DNA from: UBA4285 sp050944355
Lineage (GTDB): Bacteria > Bacillota > Clostridia > Lachnospirales > Lachnospiraceae
Direction: 5' to 3'
Assembly (NCBI GenBank): GCA_050944355.1
Contig: JBMNQX010000026.1
Coordinates: 1-14,482 of the forward strand
DNA: 14,482 nt
Made by a program: the position numbers and the translations under genes
Shown here: piece by piece, positions 1 to 7,776 of the stretch
Layout of the letters: each line of letters opens with the position of its first letter
How positions within the stretch are numbered: the stretch's first letter is position 1
Notes under the pieces: model-generated
What the model saw: only the letters and a program-made list of their open reading frames with translations
Databases searched by the model: none
What the model was told of the DNA's origin: nothing

Positions 1-81
<81 letters not shown>

Positions 82-194
82 AGGTTCTTTTCCATGGCCA
101 GATCACTCTGGTCTTGGTTTGGTTTTTGAACTTACTGTTCTAGGTTTGGCTTCCCGTTCCGCTTCTGAAAAGTGAAACGGTCCGCCGTTCGTTT

Positions 195-216
195 GAAAAT
201 TCATCAAAGAATTTTC
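195..216 (-). other. Hairpin in the rRNA leader
   Basis: GAAAATTC and GAATTTTC form a perfect 8-bp AT-rich stem (195-202 with 209-216) around a 6-base loop. It lies just downstream of the boxA-like element in the transcript. No U-run follows, so it is not an intrinsic terminator. It is more likely a structural or processing element of the pre-rRNA. Confidence 0.5.
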
Positions 217-228
217 AGGGTTGGTTTA

Positions 229-248
229 CTGTTCAGTTATCAAGGAAC
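229..248 (-). promoter_or_regulatory. boxA-like antitermination element
   Basis: The minus strand reads GTTCCTTGATAACTGAACAG. This resembles the Firmicute rRNA boxA type (TTCTTTGAAAACT), the RNA site bound by NusB/NusE to prevent premature termination in rRNA operons. It lies in the leader, about 70 bases downstream of the inferred start, which is a normal place for it. The match is approximate, so the call is tentative. Confidence 0.45.
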
Positions 249-323
249 GTGTGCCCCGAAACGGCTTGATCACTGGATTTTCTCGTCTCTGTGACCGGTG
301 TCCGTTCTCGCGGCGACTCATAT

Positions 324-352
324 ATACTATCATCGTCCGATTTCTGTGTCAA
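324..352 (-). promoter_or_regulatory. rRNA operon promoter (sigma-A type)
   Basis: On the minus strand a perfect -35 TTGACA (347-352) is followed by a 17-base spacer and a -10 TAGTAT (324-329), which places the start near 317-318. Upstream lies an A/T-rich stretch that includes the 10-bp palindrome GGAAATTTCC (362-371) and an A5 run, compatible with an UP element. The strength and position are those expected of a ribosomal RNA promoter. The -35 box lies about 30 bases beyond the stop codon of the preceding gene. Confidence 0.9.
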
Positions 353-381
353 TAACTTTTTGGAAATTTCCGGCTCTATGC

Positions 382-1080
382 TCACATCAGTGAAGTTTTA
401 AGAAACGGGTCTGTCGAATACAGTATTTTCAGGAACGGCTGCGATGTGACAGAAGATACCATGGCCGAACTCTCATCCTGTCCAAAAGTCACAACAGAGA
501 GAATCAGCCAGACAATCAGGAGCGCTTCAGCGGCGCCTGTCACAGCTCCAAGAATTCTGTTCACACCGCCAATGGCTCTGTTGTGCAGCCCGACAGAAAA
601 TATAGCATAGAGCAGTTTCATCACAAGCCAGGTGATAAAGAAAAGTCCGACCCACACAAGCATGGAAAAAAGTGAATTTGTCACCGAATTCGCTATCCCT
701 GTGACAACTGTATCTCTGATCGATGTAACTGTCTGATTGATCCCTTCAACCAGAGTTTCAGGCAGCGATTCATCGGAGCTCAAACCTCCGAGAAGCACTT
801 CTGAGAGTGTCTGTGTCTGAGTTTCTGTTTCTTCTTCAATTTGCTGTGATTCTTCCTCGGAATCTGCTGACATCGTCGAGTATACCGAAGAATTCATAAT
901 CTGATACAGATTTGTGTTTTCTTTTAAGAATGTTTCCGCCTGTGTGCTGAAATGGCTTGCAACAAAAAGACACACCACCAGTGTCAGCACAGAAAACAAA
1001 ATCCGCAGGAATCCACGCGCCGCACCGGAAATAATGCAGACGGCGAAAGTCAGCAGTACAATAATATTCAGTATTCCCAC
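382..1080 (-). CDS. CvpA family integral membrane protein
   Basis: A 232-residue membrane protein with four predicted helices (about residues 1-20, 24-42, 137-160, 177-198). The early G-A-A-R-G-F turn and the late IGGVNRILGAVTGAAEA block are the two signatures of the CvpA (colicin V production) family. A long hydrophilic loop (about 43-135) contains an acidic Glu/Gln/Thr tract at about 74-91. CvpA relatives are linked to envelope homeostasis and secretion, but their biochemical role is unsettled. The start is GTG, chosen because GAGGAG (1086-1091) lies 5 bases before it. It follows the DUF5711-like gene by 21 bases, is probably last in the operon, and stops just before the rRNA promoter with no obvious terminator between. 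Confidence 0.82.
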   Translation of the reverse strand: MGILNIIVLLTFAVCIISGAARGFLRILFSVLTLVVCLFVASHFSTQAETFLKENTNLYQIMNSSVYSTMSADSEEESQQIEEETETQTQTLSEVLLGGLSSDESLPETLVEGINQTVTSIRDTVVTGIANSVTNSLFSMLVWVGLFFITWLVMKLLYAIFSVGLHNRAIGGVNRILGAVTGAAEALLIVWLILSVVTFGQDESSAMVSSVTSQPFLKILYSTDPFLKTSLM

Positions 1081-1101
1081 AGTTTCTCCTCACCTATGCA
1101 G

Positions 1102-2349
1102 TCACCGCAGGCTGATTTTCTGGATGTAATTCGTCGTTATCAGGAAGCAGCTGCCTCTTTTTCCCGTCGGAACGATGGCTGAGATTGGAAGCTGCGCTGT
1201 AATATCAGCGATTTTTCTTCCGCCGGATGTATAAATTCGGAATGTACTGTCGTTGTTCATATAAATCCGGTCATGATCAATGCAGAAATTTGTGTAATCC
1301 GCATCGATTGAAACCGAGCACTGTTTTGATCCGGACAGATTATAAACTTCCATCCGATAAGCGGCATTCTCATCTTCAATGACAAGACCGATCAAATCAT
1401 CCCCGTAAAACACATTCCGGATGGTGCCTTCGATCTGCACTCTCTGCGTCTGAGACGGATACTCTCCGATAGAATAATACGTTATGGAGTCTTCACTGAC
1501 AGCCGCCACCTGGCTGTTGCCAAAGAAGTGCACGTTTCCAACTAATTTGTCATCGAAATTATCAAAACCGCCTACCAGTCGTTTGTTTTCGCTCTGTCCG
1601 TTGTCGGAGAAGTCATAGAAAGCGACATTGGCCTTCACAGAATCACCCGAGATGCACACATAAGCCAGAACCAGTTCCTGCGCATTGTCAGATATCGCAA
1701 TCGACAGCGGATAACCTTCGCCGGTCAGAGTCGTTTTAACGGAATAAACCTGCGCGCCTTCCGTGTCATAAAGCGTCACATAATTGGCACTCCCATCGCT
1801 TAGCGACGCCGCGACAAGCCCGCCCGAGCTGAGTTCAATCTGCGTAACCGTGTATGCAGTCGAAATCTCTCTGAGGAACCCGTTCTTATTGAAGACCAGC
1901 ACACTGCTTCCCGTTATGTCACCGATTGCAAAGTAATCGCCGTTCATTCTGAGTTCCGGCTTGCTCATGGAATAAGAGTAGTTCCACAGCATTTCACCGC
2001 TGCTTCCGAAATACGCGGTTCCGTCATTTGAATAGCGGATAAATCCGCCATCATATGCCGCAAACAGCGCCGTATCCGTGTCCTCACGGCTGACTGACGA
2101 TACAATGGAATAAGAGTTATAGCTTCTGTTGAACAGCCAGACGACCAGCAGAACGCAGACAAGGATCAGAATCAGTCCGAGTCTGGCGAGTCTTCTCCGG
2201 ACTCTCCTGCGGTGTTTGCGCAGCTTATTCTGCATCTGCTCTCTGTCATATTCTTCGTCCGGGTTTCCGCGCCGTATATTGATTACGTTATCGTTTCTGC
2301 CCTGCCGATTTCTATTATTTCCACTCATCTGGCGGCTGCCTTTCCTCAT
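1102..2349 (-). CDS. DUF5711-like membrane-anchored beta-propeller protein
   Basis: A 415-residue protein. It has a charged N-terminus with an Arg/Lys-rich stretch (about 44-56), one transmembrane helix (about 56-72), and then about 340 residues of repeated beta-strand units with aromatic and Asp-Gly turns, such as AAYDGGFIRYSNDG. This looks like a WD40/PQQ-type propeller held outside the membrane. I recognise it as DUF5711-like, a Clostridia family of unknown function often placed beside CvpA. The first ATG overlaps the previous stop as ATGA and has only a weak upstream GGAAG. A second ATG at residue 8 (2328) is preceded by AGGAAAGG and could be the true start. The propeller suggests a binding or scaffold role in the envelope, but no active site is visible. 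Confidence 0.78.
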   Translation of the reverse strand: MRKGSRQMSGNNRNRQGRNDNVINIRRGNPDEEYDREQMQNKLRKHRRRVRRRLARLGLILILVCVLLVVWLFNRSYNSYSIVSSVSREDTDTALFAAYDGGFIRYSNDGTAYFGSSGEMLWNYSYSMSKPELRMNGDYFAIGDITGSSVLVFNKNGFLREISTAYTVTQIELSSGGLVAASLSDGSANYVTLYDTEGAQVYSVKTTLTGEGYPLSIAISDNAQELVLAYVCISGDSVKANVAFYDFSDNGQSENKRLVGGFDNFDDKLVGNVHFFGNSQVAAVSEDSITYYSIGEYPSQTQRVQIEGTIRNVFYGDDLIGLVIEDENAAYRMEVYNLSGSKQCSVSIDADYTNFCIDHDRIYMNNDSTFRIYTSGGRKIADITAQLPISAIVPTGKRGSCFLITTNYIQKISLR

Positions 2350-3455
2350 TTCTTCCGTGCCATATCCATCGCTTCAGCAATCGTCGTCAGCTTGTTGTCA
2401 GTCATAACTTTTCGCAGTTCCTCCAGCTTGCTGAGGTCAGAAAAGTCCGGGCCGAGGTACGGCTCATAATTTGTGGATATATACAGTCTCTGCTGCTTGA
2501 GTCTTTCTTCCAGATCAGATGACGTTTTCTTCCGCTGATCCAGTGTTGACTTCAGAGAATCTGTCTTCTTCTGATGTCTGCCCTCAATCTCAGAAATGAT
2601 GTCAGGCTTGGTGTTCTTCTCAAAATCATCAAGAGCTTTCTTTTCATTGTCGCGAATGCTCTCAATTTCACCGTTGATTTCCGCGATCTTCTTGTCAAAC
2701 TCTTCGAGACCGTATACTCCCTCATCCGTATCATTTTTGATTCCACGCGTGATCTGCTTCATTTTCTTTTTATTCATGCGAATCTGTTTCTTCATCTGCC
2801 GCGCTGATTTGATAATATCCAGGTGCGTCAGAATCGTCTCTGTCCGCACGGACCGGATAATCGTGAAAAATGCAATGGCCATGACAGCGTCATACAGGAG
2901 CGGAACAAGCGGAGAAATATCCAGAACCGACAGCTGCTGAGGCAGAAGATACAGAACCCCGACCGGAATTACCAGAAACACAACCAGCAGAATAATTGCA
3001 TACAGGAATTTCGGCCCTATCCCTTTTGCATAGCAGAGAACATAAAAGAACGTACTGTCCGCATACGACGGAATGCCGTTCTCGGCAAATGAATCTTTGC
3101 GCTGCTTCCTGAGGTCGGCGTTTTCATTTTTCAGGTATTCTGTCTCATTTTTGATTCTGTCTTTGACGCCTGCCTGTTTGGACTTTTCGCGGGCATCTGT
3201 CACATCTTTCAGTTTCGCTTTTTCCGTGCTGATCGAGCGCTCAAAGCCCATCTTGACAGCTGACTCGCCGTCCTTCACTTTTGTGTTTATTTCATCTTCT
3301 ACCGTCTTCTCCGTCTCGGAGATTTTTTCCTCCAGATCAGAAATTTCCCTTCTGACCTGCTCTTCACGGGAGACGCCGCTCTGATATTCTTTTATCTCTG
3401 CGATTATTTTGTCTAGATCTTCAATCGATCCATTCAGTATATTTTTTTCTGCCAT
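2346..3455 (-). CDS. Two-TM coiled-coil membrane protein, unknown function
   Basis: A 369-residue protein I do not recognise. Residues about 30-125 form a highly charged coiled coil. Two transmembrane helices follow (about 150-171 and 181-201) with a short turn between them. A second coiled coil covers about 212-325, including a very basic patch (KKQIRMNKKKMK). By the positive-inside rule both arms face the cytoplasm, so the likely shape is a membrane hairpin with two long cytoplasmic arms that could pair. The last 40 residues look like a small helical tail. The start is supported by AGGTGAGGTG about 10 bases upstream. It lies 33 bases after the hydratase gene and overlaps the DUF5711-like gene by 4 bases, suggesting translational coupling and a shared envelope role. 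Confidence 0.8.
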   Translation of the reverse strand: MAEKNILNGSIEDLDKIIAEIKEYQSGVSREEQVRREISDLEEKISETEKTVEDEINTKVKDGESAVKMGFERSISTEKAKLKDVTDAREKSKQAGVKDRIKNETEYLKNENADLRKQRKDSFAENGIPSYADSTFFYVLCYAKGIGPKFLYAIILLVVFLVIPVGVLYLLPQQLSVLDISPLVPLLYDAVMAIAFFTIIRSVRTETILTHLDIIKSARQMKKQIRMNKKKMKQITRGIKNDTDEGVYGLEEFDKKIAEINGEIESIRDNEKKALDDFEKNTKPDIISEIEGRHQKKTDSLKSTLDQRKKTSSDLEERLKQQRLYISTNYEPYLGPDFSDLSKLEELRKVMTDNKLTTIAEAMDMARKK

Positions 3456-3488
3456 ATCCGTTATTCACCTCACCTTCGAGGCTGCCTC

Positions 3489-5777
3489 TTACTTTCCGGC
3501 GCGATAGAAATTAATCAGACATCCGTCGAGAATAATCTCTTTTTCGTCGTCCGTGAGCGGATCCATTCTCAGCTCAATCTCTTTCATATTCTTTGTGACA
3601 ACATACGCTTTATAGACAGCCTTTCCTGCCTCAAGATCCTCCCTCACATTCGGGATAAAGATATAATCGCCATTGGAAAAAGGCAGTTCACCTCTGTCAA
3701 TGAGCAGCGGAAGCATGCCCCAGTTGATCAGATTGCTGCGGTATCTCTTTGTCGCATATTCATTGGCGATATTAGCCCATCCGCCGAGAACTTTCTGACA
3801 GGAAGCCGCCTGCTCTCTCGCGGAGCCGTCGCCCGGCTTGACCGCGAAAATCGTACTGCCGATTCCGGTATTGGACGCATCAGCGCCAAATGCTTTTCTG
3901 ACAGCCTGCAGCGCTTCTCCGGCTTCCGGAAAAGCCACCGCCGGATCTTCACCGTTTTCAAGAGCTTTCTCGGCCTTCTGCACTTCCCTGGCTCTGCCGA
4001 CATATGCCGGATCCTTCCTGGAAAGCGCAAACTCAGCCAACCGCATCGGATTGGACCGGTACGAGGATGTCTCACCAGATGGAATCAGCTCATCGGTCGT
4101 TGTCACAGGATCATGAATCTCGGATACCACCTTGATGAGAAGATTTTCCGGGAGCGCCGGCATCTTCGGCCACGGTTTGATGTTCGGTCCCTCAACCAGT
4201 TCCTGGTTCGGGTCCGCATGGCCGTATCCGTCAAATACTCTTCCCTTATAGATATTGGCGTCGAAATGATATACCGGCCCCGTAAACTCTGTGTCCATGT
4301 CTGTCGCCGCCGTCAGCTTTCCCTTGTTGGCCGCTGTGGCCGCAATCGAGCGCGCATCCATGAGGGCCACCGAGGAGATCTGTCCTTCCTGGACTTTGCT
4401 TCCTTCGCGGTTCGGGAAATTTCTCGTCGAATGGCGGATCGAAAAGCCGTTGTTTGCCGGCGTATCGCCCGCGCCGAAACACGGTCCGCAGAAGCAGGTC
4501 TTTACAACCGCACCCGCTTCGATCAGATCGGCTGTTCTGCCATTTTTCACGAGTTCCATATAAATCGGCATGCTGGCCGGATATACACTGAGCGTAAATT
4601 CGTCATTTCCGATATTTTTGCCGCGGAGAATGTCAGCCGCCTGGCAGATGTTCTCGAATCCGCCGCCCGCGCAGCCGGCAATGACTCCCTGGTCGACGTA
4701 CAGACTGCCGCCATGCACCTTGTCCTGCAGAGAAACCTTCACTCTGTCGCCAAAGCTTATCTTCGCGTTTTCCTCGACTTCGTGCAGAATATCCGCAAGA
4801 TTGCTGTTGACTTCCTCGATTGTGTAGGCATTGCTCGGATGATACGGCATCGCGATCATCGGACGGATCTCCGAGAGATCAACTTTCAGAATTCCATCAT
4901 AATATGCGGCCCTGCCCGGCTCGAGTTTCTTATACGCCTCGCTGCGGCCGTGGACCTCATACCACCCCGCTGTCTTCTCGTCGGTCTCCCAGATGGAAGA
5001 AAGGCAGGTCGTCTCAGTCGTCATGACGTCGATGCCGATGCGGAAATCCATACTCAGATTTTTGATGCCCGGTCCGACAAACTCCATCACTTTGTTCTTG
5101 ACAAATCCGTTCCTGAACACGGCCCTGATAATGGCAAGCGCCACATCCTGCGGGCCCACCCCGCGCACCGGGCTTCCGGTCAGATAAATGCCAATCACCT
5201 TCGGGCGCGCGATGTCATAGGTTTTGCCGAGAAGCTGCTTGACCAGTTCCGGACCGCCTTCGCCCATCGCCATGGTGCCGAGAGCGCCATAGCGCGTATG
5301 ACTGTCAGAGCCGAGAATCATACATCCGGTCTCAGCGAGCATCTCGCGGGCATATTCATGAATGACCGCTACATGAGGCGGAACATAAATCCCGCCGAAC
5401 TTTTTCGCCGCGGAAAGTCCGAACACATGATCATCTTCATTGATCGTCCCGCCCACTGCGCACAGAGAGTTATGGCAGTTCGTGAGTACATAGGGCATCG
5501 GAAATTCTTTCAGACCGGATGCGATCGCCGTCTGAATAATTCCTACATATGTGATATCGTGGGACGTCATTTTGTCAAAGCGGATCTGAAGATTTTCCAT
5601 ATTATCCGCCTTGTTGTGGTTTTTCAGAATCCCATAAGCCATGGTCTGCCTTGCGGCGTCCTCGCGGGTGACGTCAAGGCCTGTCTCCTGTCTGATCGCA
5701 GCAGCTGCTTCCGGCCCATCTGAGATCAGTTTTTCCCCGTCAATCAGGTACGTTCCCTTATCGATGCATGTAATCAT
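3489..5777 (-). CDS. Aconitase-superfamily hydratase (Fe-S, YbhJ-like)
   Basis: A full-length 762-residue member of the aconitase / isopropylmalate isomerase superfamily. Visible signatures are GSDSHTRYG (156-164); likely [4Fe-4S] ligands Cys369 (AGCAGGGFEN) and the CxxC pair Cys430/Cys433 in CFCGPCFG; and the swivel-domain block around DELIPSGETSSYRSNP (563-577). GDGSAREQAA (649-658) carries the Ser and Arg of the aconitase catalytic loop, but its second Ser is Ala. An NLINWGMLPL block (682-691) follows. The whole resembles the clostridial 'hydratase' group and E. coli YbhJ more than a true citrate-cycle AcnA/AcnB. The reaction is probably dehydration/rehydration of a tri- or dicarboxylate, but the substrate is unknown. 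The start ATG has AAGGGG 8 bases upstream and lies 18 bases after the HIT gene. Confidence 0.88.
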   Translation of the reverse strand: MITCIDKGTYLIDGEKLISDGPEAAAAIRQETGLDVTREDAARQTMAYGILKNHNKADNMENLQIRFDKMTSHDITYVGIIQTAIASGLKEFPMPYVLTNCHNSLCAVGGTINEDDHVFGLSAAKKFGGIYVPPHVAVIHEYAREMLAETGCMILGSDSHTRYGALGTMAMGEGGPELVKQLLGKTYDIARPKVIGIYLTGSPVRGVGPQDVALAIIRAVFRNGFVKNKVMEFVGPGIKNLSMDFRIGIDVMTTETTCLSSIWETDEKTAGWYEVHGRSEAYKKLEPGRAAYYDGILKVDLSEIRPMIAMPYHPSNAYTIEEVNSNLADILHEVEENAKISFGDRVKVSLQDKVHGGSLYVDQGVIAGCAGGGFENICQAADILRGKNIGNDEFTLSVYPASMPIYMELVKNGRTADLIEAGAVVKTCFCGPCFGAGDTPANNGFSIRHSTRNFPNREGSKVQEGQISSVALMDARSIAATAANKGKLTAATDMDTEFTGPVYHFDANIYKGRVFDGYGHADPNQELVEGPNIKPWPKMPALPENLLIKVVSEIHDPVTTTDELIPSGETSSYRSNPMRLAEFALSRKDPAYVGRAREVQKAEKALENGEDPAVAFPEAGEALQAVRKAFGADASNTGIGSTIFAVKPGDGSAREQAASCQKVLGGWANIANEYATKRYRSNLINWGMLPLLIDRGELPFSNGDYIFIPNVREDLEAGKAVYKAYVVTKNMKEIELRMDPLTDDEKEIILDGCLINFYRAGK

Positions 5778-5795
5778 CTGCTGTTCCCCTTATGC

Positions 5796-6218
5796 TCAGT
5801 TTTCCATGGCGCCAAGAATCTCTGTCTTCAGTTTTTCGATCTCTTCCGCGCTGATTTCATGCTGCTTCCAGGTGACCTGTACCTCATCGTTCTTATATCT
5901 CGGGATCATATGGACGTGAAAGTGAAATACCGTCTGTCCCGCCGCAAGACCGTTGTTCTGAACAACATTGAGACCCTCGTACCCGAGAGTTTTCTTCATC
6001 GCCTTTGCAATCTTTACGGCAGTCTGCGCAACATGGGCAGCCGTCTCATCATCCAGATCGTAGATATTGTCAAAGTGATTCTTCGGGATAATCAGAACGT
6101 GTCCGCGGGATGCCGGGTTTGCGTCAAAGATAACCTTCAGAACATCATCCTCATACAGTGCGTTTACAGGTATATCGCCATTGGCCAGTTTGCAGAAAAT
6201 GCAATCGTCCTTTTTCAT
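5796..6218 (-). CDS. HIT family (Hint-type) nucleotide-binding protein
   Basis: A 140-residue protein of the usual Hint/HIT length. The catalytic histidine triad is HFHVH (99-103) followed by MIPRY, and the N-terminal CIFC (Cys6, Cys9) is the zinc half-site of the Hint branch. SRGHVLIIPK (37-46) is the conserved strand of the fold. Family members hydrolyse or bind nucleotide phosphoramidates and AMP conjugates in the cytoplasm. The start at MKKDD is chosen because AGGAG (6227-6231) lies 8 bases upstream. The open frame continues 76 codons further, but that part has no RBS and would run over the promoter region. It appears to be first in the operon with the hydratase 18 bases downstream. Confidence 0.93.
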   Translation of the reverse strand: MKKDDCIFCKLANGDIPVNALYEDDVLKVIFDANPASRGHVLIIPKNHFDNIYDLDDETAAHVAQTAVKIAKAMKKTLGYEGLNVVQNNGLAAGQTVFHFHVHMIPRYKNDEVQVTWKQHEISAEEIEKLKTEILGAMEN

Positions 6219-6226
6219 CAGCTGTG

Positions 6227-6231
6227 CTCCT
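6227..6231 (-). promoter_or_regulatory. Ribosome binding site of the HIT gene
   Basis: AGGAG lies 8 bases before the ATG at 6218. It settles the start against the longer open frame that extends to 6446. Confidence 0.8.
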
Positions 6232-6265
6232 ATTCTGTCTCTAGAACTTAAAGAAATACAGCTTA

Positions 6266-6294
6266 ATAATAGTCCAAAAGCCAAAGTACCGCAA
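6266..6294 (-). promoter_or_regulatory. Putative sigma-A promoter of the HIT-hydratase operon
   Basis: On the minus strand TTGCGG (6289-6294), a 17-base spacer and TATTAT (6266-6271) precede the HIT gene. The expected start near 6259 would give a leader of about 40 bases ending in a good RBS. The -10 box matches 5 of 6 consensus positions and the -35 box only its TTG half. It lies in the only intergenic gap over 100 bases among the protein genes, which supports it. Confidence 0.5.
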
Positions 6295-6307
6295 CCCGCC
6301 AAATCAT

Positions 6308-6338
6308 CCCGCTCACTGCAGTTTAAAGGTGATGCGGG
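6308..6338 (-). other. Inverted repeat after the Tad operon
   Basis: CCCGC-AT-CAC and GTG-A-GCGGG form an interrupted stem around a 12-base loop, beginning 10 bases beyond the stop of the FHA gene. No run of U follows, so it is at best a weak terminator or an mRNA 3'-end stabiliser. Its place, between the last Tad gene and the next promoter, is where a terminator is expected. Confidence 0.3.
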
Positions 6339-6348
6339 GGAAAATCGC

Positions 6349-7776
6349 CTAGCCGAGAATATGAACCGTGAGATGTCCGGAGCCAAGCCCCAGCACATCG
6401 CCGTCGCCAAGGAGTCTGCTCTCTCCCGGCCCGAGCCGATGACCATTCAGCCAGGTTCCGTTGGTTGAACCGAGATCCGTCACAGCTGTCCTGTCTCCGA
6501 TCCGAAACAGTTTCATATGGCGCCGGCTCACCGTTCTGTCAGAAAGCCGGGCGTCGCACACCGCATTTGTTCCGATGACAAATGGCAGACTTTCAACCTC
6601 ATACACTCTGCCGGTTCCGTCTTCCAGATACATCTCCGGACTTTCATCCTCGATCATCGGGAGAGGACTGGTCGCATCATCAAACAGTTCCCTCCTGTCA
6701 TTTTCTTCCGAGTCTGCCGCATAAAGCCTTATTGTATCTTCTTCACCGCCTGACATCTCCGGTGCAGCGCTCTTCCCGGCAGTTGCGGCATTTATTTCTG
6801 CTTTCACGGGATTGTCGTCTGCCACTTCTGCCTGGTGCGTTTCTGTCTCGCATTTTTCAGGTGTCCCGGATCTGCTTTTCTTATACTTATCATTTTCCGG
6901 CCTCTCCGCCTTTCGTTTCCCGATTCTGCTGACAATCAGCGCCGCGACGGCTGAAGCGGCACAGATTCCGAGGAGTAGCATGGAATTTCTCTCAAAGGGC
7001 AGATGGCCGGGATAAATAAGCAGACCTGCACTGACGACAGCAATCAGGCCGGGGAAAAACACAGCGGCAGCAAATCTTTTTTCTCTTTTCCTGCGCGGAA
7101 TATCATCTTTTTCAGCAAATGATATTTCACCCGGTGCCGCGCTTGTTTCTTTTTCTTCAGTTTTTTCTGTTTCTTCCGGAAGCTCCCAGGTGCGGGCCGG
7201 AATATTTTCACCTTTCGCAGCTGTATTCTTGTTTTTCTCACGCGTTCTCACATAGTCCGACGGTTCAAAAGAGCCTTTCAGAATCCGGCTGTAGATGTCA
7301 TACACCATCACCGTATCTGCCCTGTCTTCCGTATGGTCGAAATGACGCAGAATAAACTCAAAGAGCTTTCGCAGTCCTTCCTGGGTGCTGTCTTCTGCCG
7401 GTTTGTCGGGATCATACAAAAAAAGAAAGCGGTCAAACCCGGCATTCGTGTACACATAATCCGGTGTCAGAAGAACGCGCTGCAGATCGAGCAGATACTC
7501 ATTCATGCTGACCTGAAGCTCTGCGAGCGCAGCGCACAAAATCGTGACTGCTTCAGCGCTCACCTGTACATCGCTGTTCAGACTGTTCAGGCTCTGCAGC
7601 CCTGTGATGTCATAGTAATAATATCGGTCGTTGTTCACATAGCGGAGAGAAAATTCAAGCAGTGAAGCTATCGAATTGTGCGAAAGCATAGCCAGCTGAT
7701 ACGCTTCCGGCACTTCCTCGCCCTGCCGTGCCACTAAAAATACTCTGTTGTTGAGCCGTTCAGTCTTGTACCCCAT
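6349..7776 (-). CDS. DUF6382-like/FHA domain membrane protein of the Tad locus
   Basis: A 475-residue protein. Residues about 1-180 form an alpha/beta domain of the DUF6382 type, containing MNEYLLDLQRVLLTPDYVY. A polar Glu/Lys linker follows, then two transmembrane helices (about 235-258 and 265-284), a second low-complexity linker, and a C-terminal FHA domain (about 390-475) with SRRH (417-420) and DLGSTNGTWLNG (434-445), the phosphothreonine-pocket motifs. Both soluble domains should be cytoplasmic. An acidic EEDTIRL (Thr348) just before the FHA domain could be a phospho-target, but this is inference. The start at MGYKT is chosen because AGGAG (7786-7790) lies 9 bases upstream. It overlaps the preceding tadE-like gene by 17 bases and appears to end the Tad operon. 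The likely role is phospho-dependent control or scaffolding of pilus assembly. Confidence 0.85.
   Translation of the reverse strand: MGYKTERLNNRVFLVARQGEEVPEAYQLAMLSHNSIASLLEFSLRYVNNDRYYYYDITGLQSLNSLNSDVQVSAEAVTILCAALAELQVSMNEYLLDLQRVLLTPDYVYTNAGFDRFLFLYDPDKPAEDSTQEGLRKLFEFILRHFDHTEDRADTVMVYDIYSRILKGSFEPSDYVRTREKNKNTAAKGENIPARTWELPEETEKTEEKETSAAPGEISFAEKDDIPRRKREKRFAAAVFFPGLIAVVSAGLLIYPGHLPFERNSMLLLGICAASAVAALIVSRIGKRKAERPENDKYKKSRSGTPEKCETETHQAEVADDNPVKAEINAATAGKSAAPEMSGGEEDTIRLYAADSEENDRRELFDDATSPLPMIEDESPEMYLEDGTGRVYEVESLPFVIGTNAVCDARLSDRTVSRRHMKLFRIGDRTAVTDLGSTNGTWLNGHRLGPGESRLLGDGDVLGLGSGHLTVHILG

Larger units (their letters stand above)
82..317 (-). other. 16S rRNA leader (external transcribed spacer)
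   Basis: This is about 235 bases between the inferred transcription start (near 317) and mature 16S, with no reading frame of interest. It holds a boxA-like element (229-248), a perfect 8-bp hairpin (195-216) and a 5-bp hairpin CCAGA/TCTGG around a 4-base loop (98-111). Leaders of this kind normally pair with the 16S trailer to form an RNase III substrate. The partner is off the window, so that pairing cannot be tested here. I saw no convincing second (P2) promoter in the leader. Confidence 0.8.

Noticed and set aside
82..250. Possible second (P2) rRNA promoter in the leader.
   Set aside because: TTGATA at about 238-243 looked like a -35 box, but no acceptable -10 box is found 16-18 bases downstream.
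836..1093. An 85-codon minus-strand frame within the cvpA gene.
   Set aside because: It is out of frame with the CvpA membrane pattern and the translation shows no coherent protein features.
4113..5723. A 536-codon open frame on the plus strand opposite the hydratase gene.
   Set aside because: It is wholly antisense to a clearly conserved enzyme, its translation is Arg/His-rich with no domain pattern, and it has no operon context. It is a codon-bias shadow.
6219..6446. N-terminal extension of the HIT protein by 76 residues.
   Set aside because: It would overlap the end of the FHA gene and the putative promoter. The AGGAG before MKKDD and the usual HIT length fix the shorter start.
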